This document shows, piece by piece, positions 1 through 8,392 of a DNA stretch of 64,000 nucleotides (the stretch's first letter is position 1; every line of letters starts with the position of its first letter). The DNA comes from UBA6244 sp965140775. Lineage in GTDB: Bacteria > Bacteroidota > Bacteroidia > Bacteroidales > F082. The notes beneath the pieces were generated by a model. It saw only the letters and a program-made list of their open reading frames with translations, was not told the origin of the DNA and did not search any database. The position numbers were made by a program, and so were the translations under genes. Location: the NCBI GenBank assembly GCA_965140775.1, contig OZ223471.1, forward strand, positions 3,286,001-3,350,000, in the 5' to 3' direction.

Positions 1-2928
1 GATATAGTCGATACCTTGAAGGATTTTTTGAGTAAACTTCACTTTGGGAGCTACCACCATTTCACCGAAGTTGTTGGTAACACCTTGCGAGGTACGTCCT
101 CCAACCAGTTGCGACAATTTGTCGATCAGTTTGGTTTTAAGTTCTGCAAAGTTTTTATTGAATTCACCTTCCAAAACAGCAAGGATTTCCTTTTCACGGT
201 TTTTGGATTTTTTATCCTTTACCGATCTGGAGAACAAGTTATTTCCGATAACCACACCACGCATGGATGGTGGTGCTTTCAACGAGGCGTTTTTCACATC
301 ACCGGCTTTGTCGCCAAAAATGGCGCGTAAAAGTTTCTCTTCGGGTGTGGGATCGCTTTCGCCTTTCGGGGTAATTTTTCCGATAAGGATATCACCTTCG
401 TTTACTTCAGCACCGATACGAATCAAACCATCTTCGTTCAGGTCTTTGGTAGCTTCGGCACTTACATTGGGAATGTCGTTGGTAAGCTCTTCAATACCAC
501 GTTTGGTATCGCGCACGTCCAGCGAAAACTCTTCGATATGAACCGAAGTAAAGATATCTTCTTTTACAATTTTTTCAGAAATAACAATGGCATCCTCAAA
601 ATTGTAACCTTTCCAGGGCATAAATGCCACCATGAGGTTACGACCCAAGGCCAACTCACCATCTTGTGTGGCATATCCTTCACAAAGCACCTGACCTTTA
701 ACGACCTTATCGCCTTTGCGTACAATGGGACGCAAGTTGATGGAAGTATTTTGGTTGGTACGTTGGAATTTGGTTAGTATATATGTTTTCAGGTCTTCAT
801 CAAAGCTTACCAAACGCTCTTCGTCATCGCGTTCGTAGCGGATTTTGATTTGTTCGGCGTCAACATATTCAACTGTTCCGTTACCTTCGGCATTGATCAA
901 CACACGTGAGTCGCGGGCCACATTACCTTCAATACCTGTTCCCACGATGGGGGCTTCGGCATTTAACAAAGGTACTGCCTGACGCATCATGTTGGAGCCC
1001 ATCAGCGCACGGTTGGCATCGTCATGTTCCAAAAATGGAATTAACGAAGCAGCGATGGAAGCAATCTGATTGGGTGCAATATCGATCAAGTGAACCTCTT
1101 CACGTGGTGTGATGGGGTAATCGGCCTGATAACGAACTTTCACTTTTTCGCGAACAAACTGACCATTATCGGCAATCAGGGTACTGGCCTGAGCAATAAT
1201 TTTATCTTCTTCTTCTTCCGCACTCAAATAAATGGGATCGTGCGAATAGTCGATGGAACCCTGCTCTACATTCCGGTAGGGAGTTTCGATGAATCCCAGG
1301 TGATTTATTTGGGCATAAACACAAAGCGAGGAAATCAAACCAATATTGGGTCCTTCAGGGGTTTCGATGGTACACAAACGTCCGTAATGGGTATAGTGAA
1401 CGTCGCGGACTTCAAAACCGGCACGCTCACGCGACAAACCACCAGGTCCGAGTGCTGAAATACGCCTTTTGTGGGTAATTTCGCTCAACGGGTTGGTTTG
1501 GTCCATAAACTGCGACAGCTGGTTGGTACCAAAGAAAGAGTTGATAACAGAGGACAATGTTTTGGCATTGATGAGGTCGGTAGGAGTAAACACCTCGTTG
1601 TCGCGTACATTCATGCGTTCGCGAATGGTACGAGCCATACGGGCCAACCCCACGCCAAACTGATTGGAAAGCTGTTCGCCCACAGTACGCACCCTACGGT
1701 TGCTCAGGTGGTCGATATCATCAACGATGGTTTTATTGTTGACCAGCTTAATCAGGTATTTGATAATCAATATAATATCCTCCTTCGTGAGCACCTTGGT
1801 GTCCATGGAGGTATCGATATTGAGTTTTTTATTAATCCGATAGCGACCCACTTCGCCGAGATCGTAACGTTTATCGGAGAAAAACAATTTTTCAAAGATT
1901 CCGCGTGCGGTTTCTTCATCCGGGGGGAGTGCGTTACGCAGTTGGAAATATATAAATTCCACGGCCTCTTTTTCAGAGTTGGTGGTATCTTTTTGCAAGG
2001 TATTAAAAATGATGGAATAGTCGGCCAACCCCGGATCATCCTTATGCAGGAGAATGGTTTTAACGCCGGCATCCACAATACGGTCGATGTGGTCGTTTTC
2101 GAGCACGGTTTCGCGTTCGATAATCACATCATTACGTTCGATGGTTACCACTTCACCTGTATCCTCATCCACGAAATCCTCGAACCAGGAACGCACCACG
2201 CGGGCAGCCAGTTTGCGGCCCAGCACACGTTTCAGTCCGGCTTTACTCACCTTAATTTCTTCGGCGAGGTTAAAAATTTCCAGGATATCCCGGTCGGTTT
2301 CATAACCGATGGCACGGAGCAAGGTAGTTACCGGCATCTTCTTCTTACGGTCGATGTAGGCATACATCACGTTGTTGATGTCGGTAGAGAACTCCATCCA
2401 TGATCCTTTGAAAGGGATGATACGAGCGGAGTACAATTGTGTGCCGTTGGCATGGCGATGCTGGCCAAAAAACACACCCGGCGATCTGTGCAACTGCGAA
2501 ACAACCACACGTTCGGCACCATTCACGCAGAAAGTACCTTTAGGAGTCATATAGGGAATCATCCCCAGATAAACATCCTGAACGATGGTTTCGAAATCCT
2601 CATGATCGGGATCTGTACAATACAGTTTCAATTTGGCCTTGAGCGGCACACTGTAGGTTAATCCACGTTCAATGGCCTCTTCGATGGAATAGCGAGGAGG
2701 ATCGATAAAATAATCCAAAAATTCGAGGACAAAGTTGTTTCTCGCATCGGTAATTGGAAAGTTTTCGGAGAAGACCCTAAAGAGTCCTTCGTTCCTGCGG
2801 TTTTCAGGATTTGTTTCCAATTGAAAAAAGTCTTGAAAAGACTTTAACTGTATATCTAAAAAATCGGGATAAGGCAGTTGATTTTTCGTGGATGCGAAAC
2901 TAATTCTTCCGGTTTGTATTTCAGCCAA
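1..2928 (-). CDS. rpoB: RNA polymerase beta subunit (partial, N-terminal 976 residues)
   Basis: Catalytic beta subunit of RNA polymerase. The reading frame is open from 2928 to the window edge, exactly 976 codons, and the 3' end lies outside the window. Translation reads like Bacteroidota RpoB throughout: near the start SFASTKNQLPYPDF and DIQLKSFQDFF, then DPDHEDFETIVQDV, GAERVVVSQLHRSPGVFF, ISALGPGGLSRERAGFEV (rifampicin-pocket region) and ETPEGPNIGLISSL. No ATG lies upstream in frame near the conserved N-terminus. I therefore use a TTG at 2926-2928, which gives MAEIQTGRIS; this start is an inference. It is the last visible gene of the secE-nusG-rplKAJL-rpoB series, 138 nt downstream of rplL, and a long hairpin lies in that gap. 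Confidence 0.96.
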   Translation of the reverse strand, partial: MAEIQTGRISFASTKNQLPYPDFLDIQLKSFQDFFQLETNPENRRNEGLFRVFSENFPITDARNNFVLEFLDYFIDPPRYSIEEAIERGLTYSVPLKAKLKLYCTDPDHEDFETIVQDVYLGMIPYMTPKGTFCVNGAERVVVSQLHRSPGVFFGQHRHANGTQLYSARIIPFKGSWMEFSTDINNVMYAYIDRKKKMPVTTLLRAIGYETDRDILEIFNLAEEIKVSKAGLKRVLGRKLAARVVRSWFEDFVDEDTGEVVTIERNDVIIERETVLENDHIDRIVDAGVKTILLHKDDPGLADYSIIFNTLQKDTTNSEKEAVEFIYFQLRNALPPDEETARGIFEKLFFSDKRYDLGEVGRYRINKKLNIDTSMDTKVLTKEDIILIIKYLIKLVNNKTIVDDIDHLSNRRVRTVGEQLSNQFGVGLARMARTIRERMNVRDNEVFTPTDLINAKTLSSVINSFFGTNQLSQFMDQTNPLSEITHKRRISALGPGGLSRERAGFEVRDVHYTHYGRLCTIETPEGPNIGLISSLCVYAQINHLGFIETPYRNVEQGSIDYSHDPIYLSAEEEEDKIIAQASTLIADNGQFVREKVKVRYQADYPITPREEVHLIDIAPNQIASIAASLIPFLEHDDANRALMGSNMMRQAVPLLNAEAPIVGTGIEGNVARDSRVLINAEGNGTVEYVDAEQIKIRYERDDEERLVSFDEDLKTYILTKFQRTNQNTSINLRPIVRKGDKVVKGQVLCEGYATQDGELALGRNLMVAFMPWKGYNFEDAIVISEKIVKEDIFTSVHIEEFSLDVRDTKRGIEELTNDIPNVSAEATKDLNEDGLIRIGAEVNEGDILIGKITPKGESDPTPEEKLLRAIFGDKAGDVKNASLKAPPSMRGVVIGNNLFSRSVKDKKSKNREKEILAVLEGEFNKNFAELKTKLIDKLSQLVGGRTSQGVTNNFGEMVVAPKVKFTQKILQGIDYI

Positions 2929-3003
2929 GACTAACGGTATTAAGTTATTACAAAATCTGGTTTTACGCCAGTTATAATGAAAGAATGATATATAAGAGCA
3001 TAT

Positions 3004-3046
3004 AGGCGCAAACCTCCACCCCAAAAAGGGGAAGAGGTAAGCGCCT
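3004..3046 (-). promoter_or_regulatory. rplL-rpoB intergenic hairpin
   Basis: A long stem in the only sizeable gap of the ribosomal/RNA polymerase cluster. AGGCGC at 3004-3009 pairs with GCGCCT at 3041-3046, ACCTC at 3012-3016 with GAGGT at 3034-3038, and CCCC at 3019-3022 with GGGG at 3028-3031, around an A-rich loop. On the transcribed minus strand no U-run follows, so it does not look like a complete intrinsic terminator. In other bacteria this gap holds an attenuator or RNase III site that lowers rpoBC expression relative to ribosomal protein genes. A similar role here is an inference. Confidence 0.6.
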
Positions 3047-3066
3047 TTAAGTGTAAAATTGAAGTA

Positions 3067-3441
3067 CTATTTTACTTCAACTTCAGCACCAGCTTCTTCG
3101 AGCTGAGCTTGCAAAGCGGTGGCTTCATCTTTGGTGACGCCTTCTTTAATTGCTTTTGGAGCGGAGTCAACTAATTCCTTAGCTTCTTTCAGTCCGAGAC
3201 TTGTTAACTCTTTAACCAGCTTAACTACAGCCAGTTTAGATTGTCCGGCGGCCTTAAGAATTACATCGAAAGAGGTTTGCTCTTCTACTTCAGCTTCAGC
3301 TGCGGGACCGGCTGCGGCAACAGCTACTGCTGCGGCGGCTGGTTCGATGCCGTATTCTTCTTTAAGGATGGTAGCCAATTCGTTAACTTCTTTAACTGTC
3401 AGGTTTACCAGTTGTTCCGCAAATGCTTTTAAATCTGCCAT
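3067..3441 (-). CDS. rplL: 50S ribosomal protein L7/L12
   Basis: Stalk protein of the large ribosomal subunit that recruits translation GTPases. The 124 residues have the typical layout: an N-terminal dimerisation helix (MADLKAFAEQLVNLTVKEV), an Ala/Glu-rich hinge (about residues 35-50), and the globular C-terminal domain with the conserved FDVILKAAGQSKLAVVKLVK and GLKEAKELVD stretches. Length is normal for the family. It is followed 53 nt earlier in transcription order by rplJ, whose product (L10) anchors L7/L12 dimers, and is separated from rpoB by the hairpin region. Confidence 0.98.
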   Translation of the reverse strand: MADLKAFAEQLVNLTVKEVNELATILKEEYGIEPAAAAVAVAAAGPAAEAEVEEQTSFDVILKAAGQSKLAVVKLVKELTSLGLKEAKELVDSAPKAIKEGVTKDEATALQAQLEEAGAEVEVK

Positions 3442-3494
3442 TTTATTGAAATTTTTAATGTTCTATTAATAAATCTTACTTGATATAAATACGC

Positions 3495-4016
3495 TTAGTT
3501 GTCTTTTTCTGACAAGGTTTTCAGAATTCCGGTCAGTTTTTGCCCACCGGATTGTAGTGCACCCATTACATTCTTTGCAGGCGACTGCAGCAATGCAATA
3601 AGTTCGGCCAACAGTTCATTTTTAGATTTAATGGAGATAAGAAATTCCAACTGGTCGTCGCCCAAATAAGTTGTCTCTTCGATGAAGGCAGCTTTAATCA
3701 GGGGGATGGTAGTTTTTTTTCTGTAATCCTTAATCATTTTAGCGGGAGCGTTACCTTCCTCGCTGAACATAATGGCGGTTTGCCCTTTAAGTGCTACATA
3801 AAGTTCCGAGAAATCTCTATCCACATTTTCCATGGCCTTTCTCAGAAGTGTGTTTTTCACGACGATCAATTTGATGCCGTTTTTAAAACTCAACCTTCTC
3901 AGTTGGCTGGTTGCTTCTGCATTAAGTGTAGAAACATCCGTAAGATAGAAATTGTTGTTCTCTTTCAACTGCTGCGTTAAAGACTCAATGAGTACTTTTT
4001 TATCTTCTTTTCTCAT
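3495..4016 (-). CDS. rplJ: 50S ribosomal protein L10
   Basis: L10 binds 23S rRNA at the stalk base, and its C-terminal helix carries the L7/L12 dimers. The 173-residue product shows the L10 core (LTDVSTLNAEATSQLRRLSF, IKLIVVKNTLLRKAM) and the GQTAIMFSEEGNAPAKMI segment, then a C-terminal helical tail that includes LLQSPAKNVMGALQSGG. The start ATG is followed by RKEDKKVLIESL, as in Bacteroidota relatives. It lies between rplA and rplL in the usual order and is almost certainly co-transcribed. L10 represses its own operon in other bacteria; no leader was resolved here. Confidence 0.97.
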   Translation of the reverse strand: MRKEDKKVLIESLTQQLKENNNFYLTDVSTLNAEATSQLRRLSFKNGIKLIVVKNTLLRKAMENVDRDFSELYVALKGQTAIMFSEEGNAPAKMIKDYRKKTTIPLIKAAFIEETTYLGDDQLEFLISIKSKNELLAELIALLQSPAKNVMGALQSGGQKLTGILKTLSEKDN

Positions 4017-4029
4017 AGTTCGCGAATAT

Positions 4030-4731
4030 TTAACCTGCAGTGGTTACTGATTTAACGTCAACTTTTACACCTGGGCTCATGGTGCTCGAAAGGAAGATAC
4101 TTTTCACGTACACTCCTTTGGCCGAAGATGGCTTCAGTTTGATAATCGTGGAGATAAGCTCAACAGCGTTATCTACAATTTTATCATCCGTAAAGCTAAG
4201 CTTAGCCACACCTGAATGGATAATTCCAAATTTATCGACTTTAAAGTCGATTTTACCAGCCTTTGAAGCCCTCACGGCTTCGCCAACTTCCATGGTTACG
4301 GTACCTGTTTTTGGGTTAGGCATCAAGCCTCTGGGGCCCAATATTCTACCCAAGGCACCTACCTTTGCCATCACGCTGGGCATGGTAATTACCACATCGA
4401 CATCTGTCCATCCGTCCTTGATTTTCTGAACATAATCGTCCAGACCTACATGGTCGGCACCGGCAGCCCGAGCTTCTTCCTCTTTGTCAGGTGTACACAA
4501 AACGAGAACCCGAACTTCCTTACCCGTACCGTGAGGCAGGGTTACGGAGCCACGAACCATTTGATTCGCTTTTCTCGGGTCAACGCCTAGTCTGACGCTA
4601 ACATCAACTGAAGGGTCGAATTTTGTGTAAGATATTTTCTTCACAATTTCCACCGCTTCTGCTAAGGAGTACTCTTTACTTTTGTCGAATTTGGCCAAGG
4701 CTTCCTTGTGTTTTTTAGTCAATTTTGCCAT
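4030..4731 (-). CDS. rplA: 50S ribosomal protein L1
   Basis: L1 forms the mobile L1 stalk that helps release deacylated tRNA. The 233-residue product matches the family length and has the typical motifs SVRLGVDPRKANQMVRGSV, LPHGTGKEVRV near the N-terminus, GRILGPRGLMPNPKTGTV in the middle, and VDVKSVTTAG at the C-terminus. Spacing to rplK (27 nt) and rplJ (13 nt) supports one operon. L1 autoregulates rplKA by binding its mRNA in other bacteria; I did not identify the mimic structure here. Confidence 0.98.
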   Translation of the reverse strand: MAKLTKKHKEALAKFDKSKEYSLAEAVEIVKKISYTKFDPSVDVSVRLGVDPRKANQMVRGSVTLPHGTGKEVRVLVLCTPDKEEEARAAGADHVGLDDYVQKIKDGWTDVDVVITMPSVMAKVGALGRILGPRGLMPNPKTGTVTMEVGEAVRASKAGKIDFKVDKFGIIHSGVAKLSFTDDKIVDNAVELISTIIKLKPSSAKGVYVKSIFLSSTMSPGVKVDVKSVTTAG

Positions 4732-4758
4732 ATTCTTCTCCTTTTAACAGATTTGTAT

Positions 4759-5202
4759 TTAAACAGCGGAAGGAAAATCGCCTTTCACTCTCACACCCAT
4801 ACTTCTGGCGGTTCCAGCTACCATGCGCATTCCGGATTCAATGGTGAAAGCATTTAAGTCTTTCATCTTGCCTTCTGCGATTTCTTTTACCTGTTCCCAG
4901 GTAATGGTAGCTACCTTATCACGGTTGGGTTCGGAAGAGCCTTTTTTCAATTTGGCCATTTCCATAATCTGAACCGCGACAGGAGGTGTCTTGATGATGA
5001 AGTCGAAGGATTTATCCTTATAAACAGTAATGATAACAGGGATGACCTTACCGGCCTGATCCTGTGTACGTGCGTTAAACTGTTTACAGAATTCCATGAT
5101 GTTCACACCTTTGGCACCCAAAGCCGGACCTACTGGTGGAGAGGGATTTGCGGCCCCTCCCTTAATCTGTAGTTTAATTAATCCACTGATTTCTTTTGCC
5201 AT
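4759..5202 (-). CDS. rplK: 50S ribosomal protein L11
   Basis: L11 forms the GTPase-associated centre at the stalk base. The 147 residues include the Pro-rich N-terminal domain (GGAANPSPPVGPALGAKGVN), the linker FCKQFNARTQDQAGKVIPV, and the rRNA-binding C-terminal domain ending in GTARSMGVRVKGDFPSAV. Length and order (nusG-rplK-rplA) are standard. The spacing of 36 nt to nusG suggests co-transcription. Confidence 0.98.
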   Translation of the reverse strand: MAKEISGLIKLQIKGGAANPSPPVGPALGAKGVNIMEFCKQFNARTQDQAGKVIPVIITVYKDKSFDFIIKTPPVAVQIMEMAKLKKGSSEPNRDKVATITWEQVKEIAEGKMKDLNAFTIESGMRMVAGTARSMGVRVKGDFPSAV

Positions 5203-5238
5203 TTTAAACCAACGTTTAAAATTTAAGATACGTTTACA

Positions 5239-5787
5239 CTACTCCTTTTCCACTTGCATAAACCCAAGCTCGAGGGGAGTTTTACGGCCAAAAATCTTTA
5301 CCATCACTTTCAGCTTTTTCTTCTCCTCATTTATTTCTTCGATGACGCCACTAAAACTATTAAAGGGTCCATCGATAACGGTAACGGTTTCTCCTACTAT
5401 ATAAGGTACGTTCACTTCCTCGCCAAGTTCTGCGAGTTCGTCAACCTTACCCAGGATTCGTTTTACCTCTGAGGCTCTGATTGCTTCCGGTTCGCCATGT
5501 GCACCCAAAAAGTTGAGCACATTGGGAACGTTTTTAATGATGTGCGGAATTTCGCCCGTAAGCTCTGCTTCTATCAGGACATAACCGGGAAAGTAGTTGC
5601 GTTCTTTACTCACTTTTTTTCCCTTGCGGATTTGATAGACCTTTTCGGTGGGTATAAGTACTTGGGTGATATAGTCCTGTAGGTTGAGATTTGCAATCTC
5701 ACTCTCGAGGTACTCTTTCACCTTTTTCTCTTTACCACTAATCGCTCTAACAACGTACCATTTTTTTCCTGATTGCTCGGTCATCAT
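5239..5787 (-). CDS. nusG: Transcription termination/antitermination factor NusG
   Basis: NusG binds elongating RNA polymerase and couples it to ribosomes or Rho. The product (182 residues, or 181 if the second Met is used) has the NGN domain (KKWYVVRAISGKEKKVKEYL, and RNYFPGYVLIEAEL, the conserved FPGYV motif) and a C-terminal KOW domain (IVGETVTVIDGPFNSFSGVI). It stands between secE and rplK, the near-universal arrangement. Confidence 0.97.
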   Translation of the reverse strand: MMTEQSGKKWYVVRAISGKEKKVKEYLESEIANLNLQDYITQVLIPTEKVYQIRKGKKVSKERNYFPGYVLIEAELTGEIPHIIKNVPNVLNFLGAHGEPEAIRASEVKRILGKVDELAELGEEVNVPYIVGETVTVIDGPFNSFSGVIEEINEEKKKLKVMVKIFGRKTPLELGFMQVEKE

Positions 5788-5863
5788 ACAGGTGTGTTGT
5801 GATTAGTTATAAACAGTTAATTATATAATAAATTGAACAGCTAGTACTGTTTGCTCCTTTGGT

Positions 5864-6061
5864 TTAAAACAAACCGTAGAAACGTTCCAGTACGCTGGAA
5901 AACGAAATATCCATCAGGTAAACCACAATTGCGATTATTAGGGAAGCAACGGATACTACGATTGCGCTGTTCTGCAGCTCACTCCAAGTTGGCCAGGATA
6001 CTTTATGCATCCACTCCTCGTAACTTTCTTTAAAATAGTTGCTGATACTGAACTTTGCCAT
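5864..6061 (-). CDS. secE: Preprotein translocase subunit SecE
   Basis: Small essential subunit that clamps SecY in the inner-membrane Sec channel. The 65-residue product is the short single-helix form: an amphipathic segment (SNYFKESYEEWMHKVSWPTW, matching the conserved K.SWP.....N.) followed by one membrane helix at about residues 32-53. A longer frame reaches 6106 but would run into tRNA-Trp at 6080. I therefore take the ATG at 6059-6061, giving MAKFSISNYF. It precedes nusG by 76 nt and follows tRNA-Trp by 18 nt. Confidence 0.95.
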   Translation of the reverse strand: MAKFSISNYFKESYEEWMHKVSWPTWSELQNSAIVVSVASLIIAIVVYLMDISFSSVLERFYGLF

Positions 6062-6079
6062 TTGAGATGTTTTAATCTG

Positions 6080-6152
6080 CACGGGTGGTAGGAGTCGAAC
6101 CCACAACCTACGGTTTTGGAGACCGCCACTCTACCAATTGAGCTACACCCGT
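6080..6152 (-). tRNA. tRNA-Trp (CCA anticodon)
   Basis: A cloverleaf can be drawn on the minus strand: a 7-bp acceptor stem (ACGGGTG with CACCCGT), D arm GCTC/GAGT, anticodon loop CTCCAAA giving anticodon CCA, and T arm with GGGTTCGACTCC. The 73 nt end in discriminator G, and no CCA is encoded. It lies between tuf and secE, a common Bacteroidota position, and is probably processed from the same transcript. Confidence 0.96.
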
Positions 6153-6223
6153 GTGAGGTTAAAACCGAGACGTCTCTTACGAGCTGCCCCGGTTTTTACC
6201 CTATTGTTTAATTTTGTGAGCGG

Positions 6224-7411
6224 TTAGTCAATAATTTCTGTAACCTGACCTGCACCAACGGTACGACCACCTTCACGAATAGCGAAGCGAAGACCTTTGT
6301 TCATGGCGATTTCAGAAATCAAATGTACTTCCACAGTTAAGTTATCACCGGGCATTACCATTTCCACGCCATCGGGCAACATGATTTCACCTGTTACGTC
6401 GGTTGTGCGGAAATAGAATTGAGGACGATATTTATTGTGGAATGGGGTATGACGACCACCTTCTTCTTTTTTCAAGATATAAACTTCAGCTTTGAAGTTT
6501 TTGTGAGGAGTAACACTACCGGGTTTGATAATAACCATACCACGACGGATACTGTCTTTGTCCACACCGCGAAGCAGCAAACCGGCATTGTCACCAGCCT
6601 GACCTTCGTCAAGAATTTTGCGGAACATTTCAACACCTGTAACAACTGATTTCAGTTTTTCGGCTCCCATACCAATGATGTCAACCGGGTCACCTGTGTG
6701 GATGATACCAGTTTCGATTCTACCGGTAGCAACGGTACCACGACCTGTGATAGAGAACACGTCTTCAACGGGCATCAAGAAAGGTTTATCCTGATCACGT
6801 TCCGGAAGTGGAATCCATTCGTCACAAGCGGCCATCAGTTCATGTACTTTTTCAACCCATTTTGGTTCTCCGTTCAAAGCACCCAAGGCTGATCCTTGAA
6901 TTACGGGGGTGTTGTCACCATCGAATTCGTAGAAGCTAAGTAAATCTCTGATTTCCATTTCAACAAGCTCGAGCAACTCTTCGTCGTCAACCATGTCAAC
7001 TTTGTTCATAAATACTACCAAACGAGGCACACCTACCTGACGTGCGAGCAGGATGTGCTCACGTGTTTGAGGCATGGGACCGTCGGTTGCGGCAACAACG
7101 ATGATAGCGCCGTCCATCTGGGCAGCACCAGTTACCATGTTTTTAACGTAGTCAGCGTGACCGGGACAGTCAACGTGAGCGTAGTGACGGTTCTTGGTTT
7201 GGTATTCTACGTGAGCAGTATTAATCGTAATACCTCTTTCTCTTTCTTCAGGAGCGTTGTCGATGGAGTCAAAAGAAGCAAATTCAGCCAAACCATCAGC
7301 TTGTAATGAAAGCGTAATAGCGGCTGTCAAAGTCGTTTTGCCGTGGTCAACGTGTCCAATTGTTCCAATGTTTACGTGTGGTTTGGAACGGTCGAATTTT
7401 GCTTTAGCCAT
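6224..7411 (-). CDS. tuf: Elongation factor Tu
   Basis: GTPase that delivers aminoacyl-tRNA to the ribosome. The 395 residues show every G motif: GHVDHGKTTLTAAI (P-loop), RGITINTAHVEY (switch I), DCPGHADYVKNM (G3), NKVDMVDDEELL (G4) and GSALGAL (G5). Domains 2 and 3 follow, with GRGTVATGRIETG and the C-terminal REGGRTVGAGQVTEI. Length is normal. It sits between two groups of tRNA genes, so the tRNAs and tuf are probably excised from a shared transcript that continues into secE. Confidence 0.99.
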   Translation of the reverse strand: MAKAKFDRSKPHVNIGTIGHVDHGKTTLTAAITLSLQADGLAEFASFDSIDNAPEERERGITINTAHVEYQTKNRHYAHVDCPGHADYVKNMVTGAAQMDGAIIVVAATDGPMPQTREHILLARQVGVPRLVVFMNKVDMVDDEELLELVEMEIRDLLSFYEFDGDNTPVIQGSALGALNGEPKWVEKVHELMAACDEWIPLPERDQDKPFLMPVEDVFSITGRGTVATGRIETGIIHTGDPVDIIGMGAEKLKSVVTGVEMFRKILDEGQAGDNAGLLLRGVDKDSIRRGMVIIKPGSVTPHKNFKAEVYILKKEEGGRHTPFHNKYRPQFYFRTTDVTGEIMLPDGVEMVMPGDNLTVEVHLISEIAMNKGLRFAIREGGRTVGAGQVTEIID

Positions 7412-7478
7412 ATTAAATATGTATTTTAATTAAATGAGATTTCTAATAATCTTCTGTCATTTTTCCGAAGAAAAACTG

Positions 7479-7550
7479 AGCCGAGGATGAGAATTGAACT
7501 CATGACCTCTTCCTTACCAAGGAAGCGCTCTACCCCTGAGCTACCCCGGC
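7479..7550 (-). tRNA. tRNA-Thr (GGT anticodon)
   Basis: 72 nt on the minus strand. Acceptor GCCGGGG pairs with CCTCGGC (one G-T). The anticodon stem CTTCC/GGAAG encloses TTGGTAA, so the anticodon is GGT. The T loop reads GTTCAAT and the discriminator base is T. No CCA is encoded. It is the last tRNA before tuf. Confidence 0.96.
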
Positions 7551-7560
7551 AAAAATCAAG

Positions 7561-7633
7561 AGCGGGAAACCGGGCTCGAACCGGCCACCTACAGCTTGGA
7601 AGGCTGTCGCTCTACCAGATGAGCTACTCCCGC
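7561..7633 (-). tRNA. tRNA-Gly (TCC anticodon)
   Basis: 73 nt on the minus strand. Acceptor GCGGGAG pairs with TTCCCGC (one G-T). The anticodon stem ACAGC/GCTGT encloses CTTCCAA, so the anticodon is TCC. The T arm carries GGTTCGAGCC. No CCA is encoded. It lies 10 nt from the neighbouring tRNA-Thr. Confidence 0.96.
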
Positions 7634-7747
7634 TTTTGCACTTACGACGCAATTGTTAAAAACATCCTGAACATATAAACCAGAAAACAACCTGACTTCA
7701 CACATCCGATTTGCTTTTGCTTTCGCACCGCAAACTTTGATCTTTGG

Positions 7748-7829
7748 TGGGGAGAGGAGGATTCGAACCTCCGAAGGCTGAGCCAACAGATTTACAGTCT
7801 GCCCCGTTTGACCGCTTCGGTATCTCCCC
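7748..7829 (-). tRNA. tRNA-Tyr (GTA anticodon)
   Basis: 82 nt on the minus strand with the long variable arm of a class II tRNA. Acceptor GGGGAGA pairs with TCTCCCC, the anticodon loop CTGTAAA gives GTA, and the T arm has GGTTCGAATCC. The genomic sequence continues with CCA at 7745-7747 after the discriminator A. This is the only tRNA in the window with an encoded CCA. Confidence 0.96.
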
Positions 7830-7851
7830 ATGTCAACACTTTAAAGAACTG

Positions 7852-7925
7852 AGCCAGTAGAGGGATTCGAACCCCCGACCAGCTGATTACAAATCAGCTG
7901 CTCTGGCCAACTGAGCTATACTGGC
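7852..7925 (-). tRNA. tRNA-Thr (TGT anticodon)
   Basis: 74 nt on the minus strand. Acceptor GCCAGTA pairs with TACTGGC. The anticodon stem CTGAT/ATCAG encloses a loop with TGT as anticodon, and the T loop is TTCGAAT. No CCA is encoded. It is the first gene of the tRNA-tuf-secE transcript. Upstream, between 7926 and the hpf terminator, I see no exact TAnnTTTG promoter. Confidence 0.95.
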
Positions 7926-7992
7926 ATTACTCAATCTTTTATCGTAACAATTTGTGTTGTTATTTTGATCATCATTACTGTCAGAACTCCCT

Positions 7993-8029
7993 GCCAAAAA
8001 AAAGCAGACCTCTGTTCAAAAAGGTCTGC
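7993..8029 (-). terminator. Intrinsic terminator after hpf
   Basis: A perfect 8-bp stem, GCAGACCT (8004-8011) and AGGTCTGC (8022-8029). On the minus strand it is followed directly by eight U residues. It lies 53 nt past the hpf stop and separates rpsU-xerC-hpf from the tRNA-tuf operon. Confidence 0.88.
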
Positions 8030-8082
8030 AAAAATATATACTTTAGTTTTAACCACCAAAGAAATAGTAAAAAAAAATCAAA

Positions 8083-8385
8083 TTATTTTTTTATTCTTCC
8101 TTTGTGCTTCTCTAACTGCTTCTTTAGCGCATCAATAGCCGTGTCGGTGGCCTCTTCAAATGTCTTACTTTGCTTCTTCGCATAGAGGTCGTAACCCGGT
8201 ATTTGGAGCCTGATTTCGGCAATCTTGTTCTCTTTGGTCTCCGCCTTGTCCAACTTCAGGGTAACTTCTGACCCAATAACGCCTTCATACAAGCCCGAAA
8301 GTTTTTCAACTTTCTTCTCGATGAAGCTTTCCAGTTTAATGTCGGTTTTAAAATGAACCGAGGTGATGTTTACTTTCATACTCAT
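8083..8385 (-). CDS. hpf: Ribosome hibernation-promoting factor, short form (HPF/YfiA family)
   Basis: Binds the 30S decoding region in resting cells and blocks tRNA and mRNA binding. The 100-residue product has the beta-alpha-beta-beta-beta-alpha pattern of the S30AE domain: MKVNITSVHFKTDIKLESFI, strand EVTLKLDKAETKENKIAEI, and the second helix with EEATDTAIDALKKQLEKHK. Its basic tail ends KGRIKK, and it lacks the C-terminal dimerisation domain of long HPF. A second Met two residues in may be the real start. It lies 7 nt after xerC and before a strong terminator, so it is the last gene of rpsU-xerC-hpf. Confidence 0.92.
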   Translation of the reverse strand: MSMKVNITSVHFKTDIKLESFIEKKVEKLSGLYEGVIGSEVTLKLDKAETKENKIAEIRLQIPGYDLYAKKQSKTFEEATDTAIDALKKQLEKHKGRIKK

Positions 8386-8392
8386 TCCTCCA

